Source: Lacihabitans sp. LS3-19 (GTDB taxonomy: Bacteria; Bacteroidota; Bacteroidia; Cytophagales; Spirosomataceae). Taken from it: a stretch of 64,000 nt of DNA. This document shows positions 46,602 through 55,911 of this stretch, piece by piece. Position 1 is the stretch's first letter, and each line of letters begins with the position of its first letter. The stretch lies in assembly GCF_024343575.1 (NCBI RefSeq), contig NZ_RJUA01000115.1:62001-126000 (forward strand), read 5' to 3'. A program made the position numbers and the translations under genes. The notes below the pieces were generated by a model, which ran no database searches, had not been told where the DNA came from, and worked only from the letters and a program-made list of their open reading frames with translations.

Positions 46602-46936
46602 TTAATCTCCAACACTAGCTCCTAATAAAATTAAAGTTATACCAATAAGGAAAATTAAATAAACCATACTTGCCGAAACACCAATCGCCGCCATTTTCTT
46701 TTTGCCTTTTGGCAGTTTTAATAGAGGACCTATTCCGAAAAAAAATGATAAGTTCAATTTTTTCTTCTATTATTAATTTTTCACTTTTTTTCTTCACTTT
46801 TTTTAGAAAATATTTGCTTGTTTTCTTTTGTAAATGTTTCTTTATTAGTGGGTTGAAAACTTGCAAAATTGCTTATCTGACATGAAGAAATAATTAAAGG
46901 AAATAGACTGATAATTATTGCTCTGATTGGTTTCAT
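46602..46936 (-). pseudogene. Small lipoprotein gene with frameshifts
   Basis: From the ATG at 46936 the frame encodes a lipoprotein signal (MKPIRAIIISLFPLIISSC) and about 32 more residues, then stops at TGA 46781-46783 within an A-rich run. In another minus-strand frame, from about 46755 to TAA 46602-46604, a well-formed C-terminus appears (FFFGIGPLLKLPKGKKKM, then a membrane helix SMVYLIFLIGITLILLG). The pieces together would make one protein of about 110 residues, broken by indels in poly-A/poly-T tracts. Decay, assembly error or phase variation are all possible. The intermediate frame (83 codons, 46615-46866) shows no protein-like character. Confidence 0.5.
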
Positions 46937-47076
46937 TTAATTCTTATATTAATAAGTGGTGTGCAAAATTATGAAGTAAAAAAGACGCCCAAAATCACTA
47001 AATATAGTGACAGGAATTTGAACAATAGAAAGCAAAGTACAAGTGAGTTTAATAAAAGAAGAATTATAAAATAAAC

Positions 47077-47730
47077 CTACCCCTTAATATTCTTATAATA
47101 AAAAGAAATAGCCTCGCCTAAGCTTGATATATGTAGTTTTTCGTAGATACGTTTGGTGTGTGTATTTATGGTATTATAGCTGACGCCGAGTTTATCGGCT
47201 ATCATTTTGTAGCTTAGACCTTCAGACAACATTTCTAAAACTTCTAACTCTTTGGTGCTTAGTGGAGATTTTACAGGTTTGGGTTTGAAATAATCGAGTA
47301 CTTTTTGGGCTATGCCGGGGTTCATCATGGCTCCACCTTCGTACACTTCCATGATGGCTTGGAGAATGTGTAGTGGTCTGTCAGTTTTAAGTATATAACC
47401 ACTTGCACCGTTTTTTATAGAAGTGAAAATTTTTTCGTTGTCGTCAAATGCGGTCTGCATCAAAACCTTAATTTTCGGAAAATTTGTCTTTATTAATTTG
47501 AGACCCTCCAACCCATCAACTTCAGGCATATTAATGTCCATCAAAACTACATCTGGCAAGGTAGTTTTCATCTCATAAATGGTGTTTTTACAGTTTGGGG
47601 CTTCGCCTACACACACAAACTCTTCGTTGAGCTGTATCAAGGCCCTTAAACTATCTCGTCTGTCTTGGCTATCGTCGTATATAAATATTCGTATCAACAT
47701 CTTGCAATTTAATACGTTTTTTGAAATCAT
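47077..47730 (-). CDS. NarL/LuxR-type response regulator
   Basis: 217 residues: a receiver domain (about 10-130) with the paired acidic residues YDDS, phospho-acceptor Asp in VLMDINMPEVDG and Lys in ILKTD, then a LuxR helix-turn-helix (about 150-210; LSTKELEVLEMLSEG, TINTHTKRIYEKL). Its ATG overlaps the TGA stop of the histidine kinase gene (ATGA, 47727-47730), so I keep this start. It should be phosphorylated by that kinase and bind promoters, perhaps those of the surface cluster upstream. Confidence 0.92.
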   Translation of the reverse strand: MISKNVLNCKMLIRIFIYDDSQDRRDSLRALIQLNEEFVCVGEAPNCKNTIYEMKTTLPDVVLMDINMPEVDGLEGLKLIKTNFPKIKVLMQTAFDDNEKIFTSIKNGASGYILKTDRPLHILQAIMEVYEGGAMMNPGIAQKVLDYFKPKPVKSPLSTKELEVLEMLSEGLSYKMIADKLGVSYNTINTHTKRIYEKLHISSLGEAISFYYKNIKG

Positions 47731-50700
47731 TTTGTACCTAAATCAAGTGACACGGGAATAGTAACCAAAATTTGGCAGCCTTCCATTTCACTTGAAATGA
47801 TTTCTAAAGTCCCTTTCATTTCGGCAACCCTCATTTTCATGTTTTTAATACCATTTCCATAAATATTATTTATATCGAAGCCATTTCCGTTGTCTTTTAT
47901 TTCCAGATATATGTTTCCATTTCTATAATTACTAATCAATGTAAATTCTGAAGCATTGCTATATTTTGCTGCGTTATTGATGGCTTCTTTGGCTATAAAT
48001 ATTAAATTCTTGCGTAAATAAATTTCCAATAAATAAGGATTGATATTTTTGTCTATTTTTATTTTATAATTGATGTTAGTGGATCCAAGGATGTCGTTGG
48101 CAAAGTTTTTTATTTTAGTCGCAAAATCAATAATTTCCTCTTTTCCTGGCTTCATACTCCAAATAAGATCACCCAAAGTTTCGCCCAATTGTTTTGATTG
48201 ATTCTCGATTTTTTCTAAAACAGTTTTTGCTTTTTTTATGTCTTTCGATAGTAGCTGACTAGCCACGAGGCTATTAACCTGTAAACTGCTCAGTGATGAA
48301 CCAATATCATCATGTAGGTCAGCTGTGATTTTTGTTCTTTGTTTTTCTAGAGCTAATTCTTGCTCAAAAATTGCATTAAGTTTTCTCGTTTTTTGTCTGT
48401 TGTAAAGATAAAAAGCCAAAGCCGAAGTGAAAAAACCTATAAGTAACCAAAAAAGAAAGCGATTGTAAAAAGGAGTGGCGATATTAATCGAAATTCGTTT
48501 GCTCGCTATTTTCTCTTTTTCGAATTTATCATAAACTCCTAGCTCAAGTACATAGTCTCCCGATGCTAAATTGTTAAAAATCAGTTTGCTATTTCGTGGG
48601 AGTATATTCCATTTAGTATTCTGTTTCTGTATTAATCTGTATATAATCTCTTGACTTTTACCATATTCTAAGTCTTTTACAAAAACTTTAAAAGATATAT
48701 TGTTTTCCTGAAAGGGAAGTAGGATGTTGTTCACCTTATTAGCATTGATTTCGGGCTTGTAGGGGTTTTCTTTGACCCAGATCTCGTCAATATAAACTTC
48801 AGATTTATAAAATTTTGATTGTTTTAGGGGAGGCTTGAAATAATTTAGGCCGTTTACACCTCCAAAATATAAGGTGCCGTCTGATCCTTTTAAGAATGCC
48901 CTATTGTTGAAGTCCCAGTCTTGAATACCATCACTTTTATCAAAATTTACAATCGAAAAATCAGTGGTGTTTATGCTGCTCAAACCTCTTTGGTGGCTGC
49001 ACCATGCGTTTCCATCGTTATCAAGCAATAATCCATAAATATATGTACCGGAAAGGCCATTGTTGGCATCGAATTGCTTTATGATTTTGTATTGGTCATC
49101 AAGGAGAAATACTCCTTTGTTTGTACCAATCCAAAAGCGTTTTCTTTTGGTATCAAATTGAACATAAAATGATTGAATGCCCTTCATAATATGTCTTTTT
49201 TCAATGAGCTTATCACCCTCATTTTGAAATTCTATTAAATCTTGATTTAGAAAACTTACAATTAGTGTAGTTTTATTTATTATATTGATTTTAAATGCAT
49301 TAGGTGTAGTGTTGGCTGTTTTGATGGAATTTGTTTTCGGGTCTAACCAATACAAACCATTTGAAGAACTTATCAAGATTTTACCATTTTCTAATACGGC
49401 TATATCCTGAAATTCGCTTAATTTTTCAATATCAGTTTGACTTAAATAATTTTGAATTTTTAGATTGTTGTCAACAAAAACAATCCTGTTTTTATCTATG
49501 GAATTAATTAACCAATAACCATTTCTTTCAAAATCTGTAACACCACGGGTATAGGTAGTTAAAAAATTAATCTTTTTTACATTGCCGTTTGTTCTGTTTA
49601 GTATCCAGTTGCCATGAATCATAATTTCATGCGATGGCAGTTCGACAATATAGCCTACAGAATTTGTGTTTGATTTAATCCCAGGGTTAAATTCTTCTGG
49701 GACTTTTTTGAGAAGATTACCTTTAAAACTAAAGATTTTTTGTTCTAAGCCGTTATCTGTGGTCCACAACCTACCAATTTTATCAAAGGTAAAATAAATT
49801 ATTGCTCTAGTTTTTGCGATATTATTTTGCCAAATCCATTGGTGATTTTGCGTTTCTTTGTCCAATAAAACAAATTCTTCATTGCTTTTAAAAGCGACTA
49901 GATTATTATTGAAGGCTAATGAATTTATAATGCCTAATGTTTTTTTGCCAAGTTTTAGTATTGGCTTGGTTTCTTTAGTATGGGTATCATATTCTAAAAG
50001 ACCATGATTAGTGCCAATCATCAAAATGCCATTTTTTAAGTCATGTTTTGAGCAAAAAAACTCATTTTGAATATTAGAATTTTGTGTTTTTATAGGGTAG
50101 CTTATGCTTTTGGTACTAATTTCATATTTGGCTACTTTGTGCATTCCAATAATCCAAATATTTTTTTTAGCATCGATAAATGGCCAGCGATAGTAAAATA
50201 CATTGTTTGAAAGCTGATAGATATGAACAGAGTTGATAGTTTCTAAATCTATCTTGGTGACAAGGTTGATTTGCTTAGTTTTTACATCATAAGTAGCAAT
50301 TTCATAAAATCGATTAAAACACCAAACTTTACCGTTTTCATAGGCAAAAGGCATAGCTATGTCGTCTACTGAATTTGTGAAAATTTTTTGGAGCGAAAAC
50401 TTATCGGTATTTCTGTTATAGATATAAAGGCCGCTTTCGCTACCAATATATAAGTTGCTCTCGGCGTCTTCGGCAAAACCGTAACCTTGTTGGAGGTTTG
50501 GGCAGTTGTCAAAGTATTTGTTGAGGTTGTAAACTTTTACTGAGCTGCCATCATATCTATTGAGGGCGTCGTTGGCGGTGATCCACATAAATCCTTGGCT
50601 GTCTTCATATCTGAAGTAATTGCTTACTTGCGACAGGCCGTCGTCTCCATTAAGTGTACTTACATTAAAATTTATCGGGAATTTAACTTGCCCAAAGGCT

Positions 50701-50738
50701 TGAAATGCAAGCAAGCAAAACAGTAAAATTTTAGGCAT
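47727..50738 (-). CDS. Propeller-type sensor histidine kinase
   Basis: 1003 residues with a signal peptide (CLLAFQAFGQ). A large periplasmic part of two-component-regulator propeller repeats (about 20-640; for example SQVSNYFRYEDSQGFMWITA, LWTTDNGL, FWIGTNKGVF) is followed by a Y_Y_Y-like domain (about 660-745), one transmembrane helix (FLFWLLIGFFTSALAFYLY), a NarX-type dimerisation domain with phospho-His in LHDDIGSSLSSL (about 807), and a HATPase_c with NNAAKYS and DNGNGFD. It senses an unknown outside signal and signals to the coupled regulator. Confidence 0.92.
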   Translation of the reverse strand: MPKILLFCLLAFQAFGQVKFPINFNVSTLNGDDGLSQVSNYFRYEDSQGFMWITANDALNRYDGSSVKVYNLNKYFDNCPNLQQGYGFAEDAESNLYIGSESGLYIYNRNTDKFSLQKIFTNSVDDIAMPFAYENGKVWCFNRFYEIATYDVKTKQINLVTKIDLETINSVHIYQLSNNVFYYRWPFIDAKKNIWIIGMHKVAKYEISTKSISYPIKTQNSNIQNEFFCSKHDLKNGILMIGTNHGLLEYDTHTKETKPILKLGKKTLGIINSLAFNNNLVAFKSNEEFVLLDKETQNHQWIWQNNIAKTRAIIYFTFDKIGRLWTTDNGLEQKIFSFKGNLLKKVPEEFNPGIKSNTNSVGYIVELPSHEIMIHGNWILNRTNGNVKKINFLTTYTRGVTDFERNGYWLINSIDKNRIVFVDNNLKIQNYLSQTDIEKLSEFQDIAVLENGKILISSSNGLYWLDPKTNSIKTANTTPNAFKINIINKTTLIVSFLNQDLIEFQNEGDKLIEKRHIMKGIQSFYVQFDTKRKRFWIGTNKGVFLLDDQYKIIKQFDANNGLSGTYIYGLLLDNDGNAWCSHQRGLSSINTTDFSIVNFDKSDGIQDWDFNNRAFLKGSDGTLYFGGVNGLNYFKPPLKQSKFYKSEVYIDEIWVKENPYKPEINANKVNNILLPFQENNISFKVFVKDLEYGKSQEIIYRLIQKQNTKWNILPRNSKLIFNNLASGDYVLELGVYDKFEKEKIASKRISINIATPFYNRFLFWLLIGFFTSALAFYLYNRQKTRKLNAIFEQELALEKQRTKITADLHDDIGSSLSSLQVNSLVASQLLSKDIKKAKTVLEKIENQSKQLGETLGDLIWSMKPGKEEIIDFATKIKNFANDILGSTNINYKIKIDKNINPYLLEIYLRKNLIFIAKEAINNAAKYSNASEFTLISNYRNGNIYLEIKDNGNGFDINNIYGNGIKNMKMRVAEMKGTLEIISSEMEGCQILVTIPVSLDLGTK

Positions 50739-50850
50739 ATTAGGGTTACTTTCTTCTTATCTAGAAACAAGTTAGCCTAAAATATATTCAAACACAAAAT
50801 TCGAATTGATATTTACAAGAAGTAATTCCACCGTCTTACTATATTCTCTT

Positions 50851-51384
50851 TTAATAAATTACCCAGCCAAGGCCTAGTTTATATTGTAATTTAGTGGTGA
50901 CATTGTCGTCAATTTGATTAAACGGTTCAAGTTTTGCTTTAGCATCGTTTAATATTCCGATACCTAGGCCAAAATCAGCTACAAAGGATTTTTTTGCTCT
51001 AATTTGAAAGCCGAGATTTAAACCGCCAGAAAAGCCCTGGTTTTTTGTTTTTGTATTTTTGATAAACAGAGCATTGGGTTGCACATAAATACCTTCCAAA
51101 GGTTGAAAGTTTTTAGCTTTTTTTTGATTCCAATAAAATCTATAACCTAAGTTGACCTTCTGATGAATACCTCCTCGAAGGAAAAACTGGTCTTTGTAAT
51201 CAGTTAATGGTGTGTACAAGAAATCGGCTACTACGCTATTCTTTTTGCCTATTCCCACTTCTATGCCTAATGGTACACCTCCCAATATTTCAGTCAAATT
51301 GGTTTTAATGGCTAAAGGTGTGCCTGATTTTTCCTGTGCAAAGGCCGATACCCAAATTAGAATACTTAAAAATATTGTTTTCAT
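50851..51384 (-). CDS. Small outer-membrane beta-barrel protein
   Basis: 177 residues with a signal peptide (ending SAFAQ) and alternating amphipathic strands (VNLGYRFYWN, GFSGGLNLGFQIRAKKSFVADFGLG, LQYKLGLGWVIY) ending in an aromatic residue, as in eight-stranded barrels (DUF3575-like). It is encoded between the histidine kinase and the OmpA-domain gene, 205 nt from the latter's stop, and may be separately transcribed because a terminator lies between. Function unknown. Confidence 0.7.
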   Translation of the reverse strand: MKTIFLSILIWVSAFAQEKSGTPLAIKTNLTEILGGVPLGIEVGIGKKNSVVADFLYTPLTDYKDQFFLRGGIHQKVNLGYRFYWNQKKAKNFQPLEGIYVQPNALFIKNTKTKNQGFSGGLNLGFQIRAKKSFVADFGLGIGILNDAKAKLEPFNQIDDNVTTKLQYKLGLGWVIY

Positions 51385-51540
51385 AATTTTGAATGATTTA
51401 GTGTTTTTTTAAAATTTGTGCAATTGAATTCTTTTTTAAATATGTATTAATACTTTTCAAAATTATTGCTGAAATGTGATTGTGTAAATCCCTAATTGTA
51501 GTGATAAAGAGAAAAAAAGCGTTCGGTCTTTTTGTAAAAA

Positions 51541-51569
51541 AAGCCCAGAAATAAAATTTTTCTGGGCTT
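51541..51569 (-). terminator. Terminator of the OmpA-domain gene
   Basis: Perfect 10-bp stem AAGCCCAGAA / TTCTGGGCTT, followed on the minus strand by a T-run, 20 nt after the stop codon at 51589. It ends the surface-protein operon. Confidence 0.85.
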
Positions 51570-51588
51570 AATTTGTTGAATATATTGA

Positions 51589-53160
51589 TTATTCTATCAC
51601 CTTCATTTCCACCCTTCGGTTTAGGGCTTTGCCTTCAGTTGTGCTATTTGAAGCTATTGGTCGATCAGGCCCATAGCCTACTGCAATTAATCTAGCTCTT
51701 GAAATTCCATAAGAAACCAAATAGTTTACTACACTACTTGCTCTGTTTTGACTGAGCTTTTGATTGGTTGCAAGACTACCCACATTGTCGGTATGACCTT
51801 GAATCTCCAATTTGGTTTCTGGGTTATCTTTTAAAAACACGATAAGTTTCTGAAGGTCATCAGATGTGGCAGTGTTGAGGTTTGACTTACCAGTTTCGAA
51901 GAATATCTTGTTGAGCACAATGCTTTTGCCAGCTTTAGCTTCTTCTATTCCTAATTGGAGTTTTACATACAATGTAGCACTTCTATTAAGCCCTTTTGTA
52001 CTGAGATGCTCAATGTTTGAGATATAACTTGCTTTTTTTCCAACCACCGAAAAATCACTGCCTGATTCTAATTGAGCTCTAAATTCTCCATCACTTCCTC
52101 TGCTAGTTACAAATTCAGCACTTTTTTGAGTTTCATTACTAACCGTTACTACGGTTCCTCCTACAGGTTTATTAAGGCTTTTGTCTATCGTAACGCCTAC
52201 CAACGTAAATCGAGGATCGTTGTGACTTAGCTTAACTTCCAATTGATTTCCTTTACTAGCAAAGCTATTTTTTGTAAGATTTTCTTTTGTGGCATCTATT
52301 TTATTTAATCTCCCCGAAACTTCATAATCACCAATCGGTATATCTTTAAAAATAGCCTTTCCGTCTTCATTGGTAGTTTCTGTATAAATATCACCTGAAG
52401 TGCTTATCAATTTTACCTCTGCATATTCTAATGGTTGACCAGTGGCCTCATCTATTAAACTTACGGCTATATTTTTAATTATAGGCTTCACTATCTCAGC
52501 CACTTTTTCAGGTTTTTTAACTTTTGCTGGTTCAGGTGTTTTCGGAACTTCTGGTTTCGCTGTTTTTTTTCTCGAAATGCTAGTGCTTAAACCAATACTG
52601 TAATACAATTGCGGGCTTAAGCTAGTGCCTAATGGGGCTCTGTATTCAAATGTTGTATTAATGAATGCTTCCTTAAAAGCATTGATTTGCAAACCCAATC
52701 CTGGAATTAAATTGATACCCTTGAGCGTTTTGTATTTAGAAAAACCGGCTTTTGCAATTATATAAGGTACAAATATGTGCTTGTCTGAAAGCAATTTTAC
52801 ATTGGCACCCGCATTAAAATCCAACATTAAATTATCACTTCCAAATAGTACATTCCCAGGTAATTGATAATCTACCCAGCTTGTATTTAGATTTCCATTC
52901 AAATCAATTTTTTTGTTTATTCCTTGGGTATAATCTATGCCAAAGCCACCTTGCATTTTAAAAGGTTTGTTCCAAAGATTGTTTTGTAAAACATACCCTA
53001 AGTTGTTTGTTTTAATATTATAGGGTGTTAGGAAATCATTATAGAAAAAATGTAAGCCAATGCTTGGGGGCTTTACTAATGAGTCTTTCTGTGCGATGGA
53101 AGAAACACACACCAGCAAAAATGTTATAAGAGATATTATTTTTTTCATTGTTTTTCTCAT
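51589..53160 (-). CDS. OmpA-family protein with barrel and carboxypeptidase-regulatory-like domain
   Basis: 523 residues. Signal peptide (KKIISLITFLLVCVSSIAQ); an N-terminal barrel-like part (about 30-195); a Lys/Pro linker; a CarbopepD_reg-like beta domain (about 225-395; LEYAEVKLISTSGDIYTETT); and a C-terminal OmpA domain (about 410-523) with the peptidoglycan-binding pattern LEIQGHTDNVGS, NQKLSQNRASSVVNYL and NRRVEM. It anchors the outer membrane to the cell wall. The start ATG shares one base with the upstream TAA (TAATG), supporting this start over an internal ATG at 53148. Confidence 0.88.
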   Translation of the reverse strand: MRKTMKKIISLITFLLVCVSSIAQKDSLVKPPSIGLHFFYNDFLTPYNIKTNNLGYVLQNNLWNKPFKMQGGFGIDYTQGINKKIDLNGNLNTSWVDYQLPGNVLFGSDNLMLDFNAGANVKLLSDKHIFVPYIIAKAGFSKYKTLKGINLIPGLGLQINAFKEAFINTTFEYRAPLGTSLSPQLYYSIGLSTSISRKKTAKPEVPKTPEPAKVKKPEKVAEIVKPIIKNIAVSLIDEATGQPLEYAEVKLISTSGDIYTETTNEDGKAIFKDIPIGDYEVSGRLNKIDATKENLTKNSFASKGNQLEVKLSHNDPRFTLVGVTIDKSLNKPVGGTVVTVSNETQKSAEFVTSRGSDGEFRAQLESGSDFSVVGKKASYISNIEHLSTKGLNRSATLYVKLQLGIEEAKAGKSIVLNKIFFETGKSNLNTATSDDLQKLIVFLKDNPETKLEIQGHTDNVGSLATNQKLSQNRASSVVNYLVSYGISRARLIAVGYGPDRPIASNSTTEGKALNRRVEMKVIE

Positions 53161-54062
53161 TAATTAAATTGCCAATTGTACCCTTCACCACATTTTGTTT
53201 TATCCATTCCTTGGTCTTGGCATATACCAAAAACTCTCGGCTCGCTTCTACCTTGACTGTTTTGATCTTGAATACTAACAGGCTCGCCTTTATAATCAAG
53301 CGTTTGTACTGTCCATATAAATGTGTTGTACATGGCATTTTTGATATTCATATTTGGCCTCCAAATGTATTGTGTGGTTCGGTCAACATAAGTATCAAGT
53401 ATAGGTTGGTTGCTTCTTAAGGCCTGCATGGGCGTTTGATTATTAAGAATCTCAAAAACCTGAAGTCGGTAAGTGGTCTTTTCTTGTGAAAGTGGTACCA
53501 AGCTGGACCATCTAAACTGAATGGCACTTTGAGCAGTATTAGGATCAAGCCAAGATTTATCTACGGGACTTAACAAAAAAGGCAAAACGTAATTGACTTG
53601 GTTGAAAATTCGCTCGATGATATTGGTCAAAAGCTTTCCTGTTGTCGCATCGAAAATCTCTACTGTTAAAGTATAAAGACCTGGTGATAGCTTTCCACTG
53701 CGGGCCAAGTAGTTTGCTAAAGCTGAAAATTGTTGGTTTTCAAGCTGAAGAACTCTGTCCATTCGGATTATGTTTTGGCCACGATTCAAGGTTATGGTTT
53801 GGGCAGAATTGAGAATGCTTTTACAAACTAAATCCATATTTTCATTAAAGATGCTTGTCCTGATTTTTATGCCTGTGAGCTCCACTTGTGTCGCATTTCC
53901 AGTATTATTTATTATTAGCTGTCCAGCACGGCCATTACCCCAGTCGCTCAAATACGAAGGAGGATTGCTATTAAGTATCAAATTGGCTTGGATTTGGCCA
54001 AAACTATTTAGAAAAGATACCGTCAGCAATGTAAAAAGTATTATATATTTTGAATATTTCAT
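53160..54062 (-). CDS. Secreted TANFOR-like domain protein, short form
   Basis: 300 residues from the ATG at 54062 (MKYSKYIILFTLL); a TTG at 54089 is less likely. A signal peptide is followed by the region PPSYLSDWGNG...LIINNTG, then LSPGLYTLTVEIFDATTGK and FRWSSLVPLSQEKTTYRLQV. It is paralogous to the N-terminal two-thirds of the 568-residue protein at 58964-60670. From memory the first domain resembles the TANFOR family of Bacteroidota surface proteins; an HMM search is needed to confirm. Translation is coupled to the OmpA-domain gene. Confidence 0.7.
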   Translation of the reverse strand: MKYSKYIILFTLLTVSFLNSFGQIQANLILNSNPPSYLSDWGNGRAGQLIINNTGNATQVELTGIKIRTSIFNENMDLVCKSILNSAQTITLNRGQNIIRMDRVLQLENQQFSALANYLARSGKLSPGLYTLTVEIFDATTGKLLTNIIERIFNQVNYVLPFLLSPVDKSWLDPNTAQSAIQFRWSSLVPLSQEKTTYRLQVFEILNNQTPMQALRSNQPILDTYVDRTTQYIWRPNMNIKNAMYNTFIWTVQTLDYKGEPVSIQDQNSQGRSEPRVFGICQDQGMDKTKCGEGYNWQFN

Positions 54063-54075
54063 TTCATTAATAATT

Positions 54076-55848
54076 TTATTCTTTGCCAAATTTATATTGT
54101 AGCGATGTTCTTAAAGTACTCTCTAAATAGTGTGCTCCCAACAGTGTGGGTGGCGGTGTAAGTTCATCACCGAATTTAAAGAAAGTGCCAGTCATGTTTG
54201 TATTCCACCTTAGTCTTTTACTAATTTTATAATCTACGCCTAAGGAAGCCAAAATCGAATTACTTGGCGTAAATGTATTTATAGAGGTATTAGTGTACAT
54301 CAATTGGCCTTTTAAGTTTATTTTTTGCTTAGGCAAACTGAGCCCAAGACCACTCGTTGCTGTAATCAATTTAAGAGTACTAGGAATCGACGATTTATTG
54401 GTAAAATACATCACTGAGAAATCAGGACTTAGATTAGGTTTATCAAAGAAAGTTGGAGCATATAACAACATAGCTGTGTGTGTGTTATTTGTTGTTGAAG
54501 AAGGTCCAGGAATTGTTTCAACATACTTGCTCCAATTGTAACTAAGATTCAATAGGTTACTCATTTTTGTATTTGTCCATATATAATTAGGACTGATATT
54601 TAAATCATTGCCAATGTTTTTGATACCTAAAAATCCTGGAGTTTGAAAACCAAAATTATTGTAACTGCTATTCAGACTCAACTTCTCATTTATTTGAGAA
54701 AAGACATTGATATTTGCTAAAATCTGTTTTGTTCTTGAGCCAGGTACACTCCAATTTCCGAATCGCTGACCGAGGCTTGCCACAACATTTGTTGTATTTT
54801 TAAATACTGAAAATTTACTATTTAGGGTATAGTCAAGGCGGTCATTTTGTACGAAAGGATATCCCATGGTGTTGTATCCTGCACCGAGCCATTTGATACT
54901 AGCTCCCAAGTCATAATTTTTTATTTTTTTACCAAAAGTAGCCTGCAAAGCATGGTCTCTAAAGCTACTAACATTTGTTTTTTTAAATGGTAAATAGTCT
55001 GGAAACAAAGCACTTGGTGGAAAAGCTTGGGTGTTTCTATCGCTTATCGTTGTTGCTATCTCGGATTTCCCATACCAACCCAACTTGGTTTTAAAATGAT
55101 TACTAAAACTCAATATAAAATTATCTGCTGCATATGGCGTGGTAACCAGGTTTAATGGCACAGCTAATGGGCTTGTGATACTATTAAATTTATCAAGACC
55201 TTTTACCAAGTTGAAACCCACAAAATATATGTCGTCTTTTCCTATTCCGAGTTGTCCCATCTGGATTTTTCGCTTATATATTCCTGGAAAATCTACAATG
55301 GAGCCGTCAGGTTTCGTAAGGCCAGTAACAGTTTGAAACGCCTGCTGACTTACTCCTTCAAAATAGCTAATGCGAAACTTGCCTGGCTTAAGATTAAAAC
55401 CATATCCAAACGCTCCAATGTCGCCAGTACTCAAATCGCTGTATTTAAGGTATTGTGTACCGAGCATCACCTCTGCCCATTTATATGTCGGATTGAATCC
55501 GATGCTATTGATAGGGTTTGTTAGCCATTGTTTTACAGATTGTTTCGGGAAGCCTGGAAGCCCTCCAAATCCAAAGGGAGCACTGCCAAAGTTGGTTCGC
55601 ATCGGGCTAAAGCTAAAATTCATTGGCATCTTAAAATTGCCATAAGTAATAACTGGCTGAAAATTAAACCGCACCAGATTCCAAGGCCTGCGAGGTGAAT
55701 AAAAACTCGGTGTTTTGGGATTTACCGTTAAGCCATAGCCATCGTAAGTTACGCCTGCGGTGCCTTTTATGGTGAGTTTGGGGGGTGATGGAATTTGAGC
55801 TGTTGCAAACTCAAATATAAATAATAAAAAAATGATAGATTTTTTCAT
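54076..55848 (-). CDS. Large outer-membrane beta-barrel protein
   Basis: 590 residues: a signal peptide (ending FATAQ), an N-terminal segment PPKLTIKGTAGVTYDGYGL, then long alternating strands rich in Tyr, Phe and Asn (FKFGDEL, LNSSYNNFGFQTPGF, TTNVVASLGQRFG) and a C-terminal SLQYKFGKE, as expected for a barrel. It has no TonB-box or plug seen in SusC proteins. Its gene sits between the TANFOR-like gene and the DUF11-like adhesin gene, so it may be the export or anchoring pore of this system, an inference from gene order. Confidence 0.72.
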   Translation of the reverse strand: MKKSIIFLLFIFEFATAQIPSPPKLTIKGTAGVTYDGYGLTVNPKTPSFYSPRRPWNLVRFNFQPVITYGNFKMPMNFSFSPMRTNFGSAPFGFGGLPGFPKQSVKQWLTNPINSIGFNPTYKWAEVMLGTQYLKYSDLSTGDIGAFGYGFNLKPGKFRISYFEGVSQQAFQTVTGLTKPDGSIVDFPGIYKRKIQMGQLGIGKDDIYFVGFNLVKGLDKFNSITSPLAVPLNLVTTPYAADNFILSFSNHFKTKLGWYGKSEIATTISDRNTQAFPPSALFPDYLPFKKTNVSSFRDHALQATFGKKIKNYDLGASIKWLGAGYNTMGYPFVQNDRLDYTLNSKFSVFKNTTNVVASLGQRFGNWSVPGSRTKQILANINVFSQINEKLSLNSSYNNFGFQTPGFLGIKNIGNDLNISPNYIWTNTKMSNLLNLSYNWSKYVETIPGPSSTTNNTHTAMLLYAPTFFDKPNLSPDFSVMYFTNKSSIPSTLKLITATSGLGLSLPKQKINLKGQLMYTNTSINTFTPSNSILASLGVDYKISKRLRWNTNMTGTFFKFGDELTPPPTLLGAHYLESTLRTSLQYKFGKE

Positions 55849-55867
55849 ACGATTTATTTATTAATTG

Positions 55868-55899
55868 AACCAGAATCCAAAGAAATCTGGATTCTGGTT
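55868..55899 (-). terminator. Intergenic hairpin between adhesin and barrel genes
   Basis: Perfect 11-bp stem AACCAGAATCC / GGATTCTGGTT with a 10-nt loop, 13 nt after the stop at 55912. The T-run is weak, so it may stabilise or attenuate the transcript instead of ending it. Confidence 0.55.
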
Positions 55900-55911
55900 T
55901 AAATTAATTAT

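Noticed and set aside
46615-46866. 83-codon minus-strand reading frame, and a 71-codon plus-strand frame at 46670-46885
   Set aside because: Both are low-complexity (Lys- or Phe-rich) by-products of the frameshifted lipoprotein gene; the protein-like pieces are in the two other minus-strand frames.
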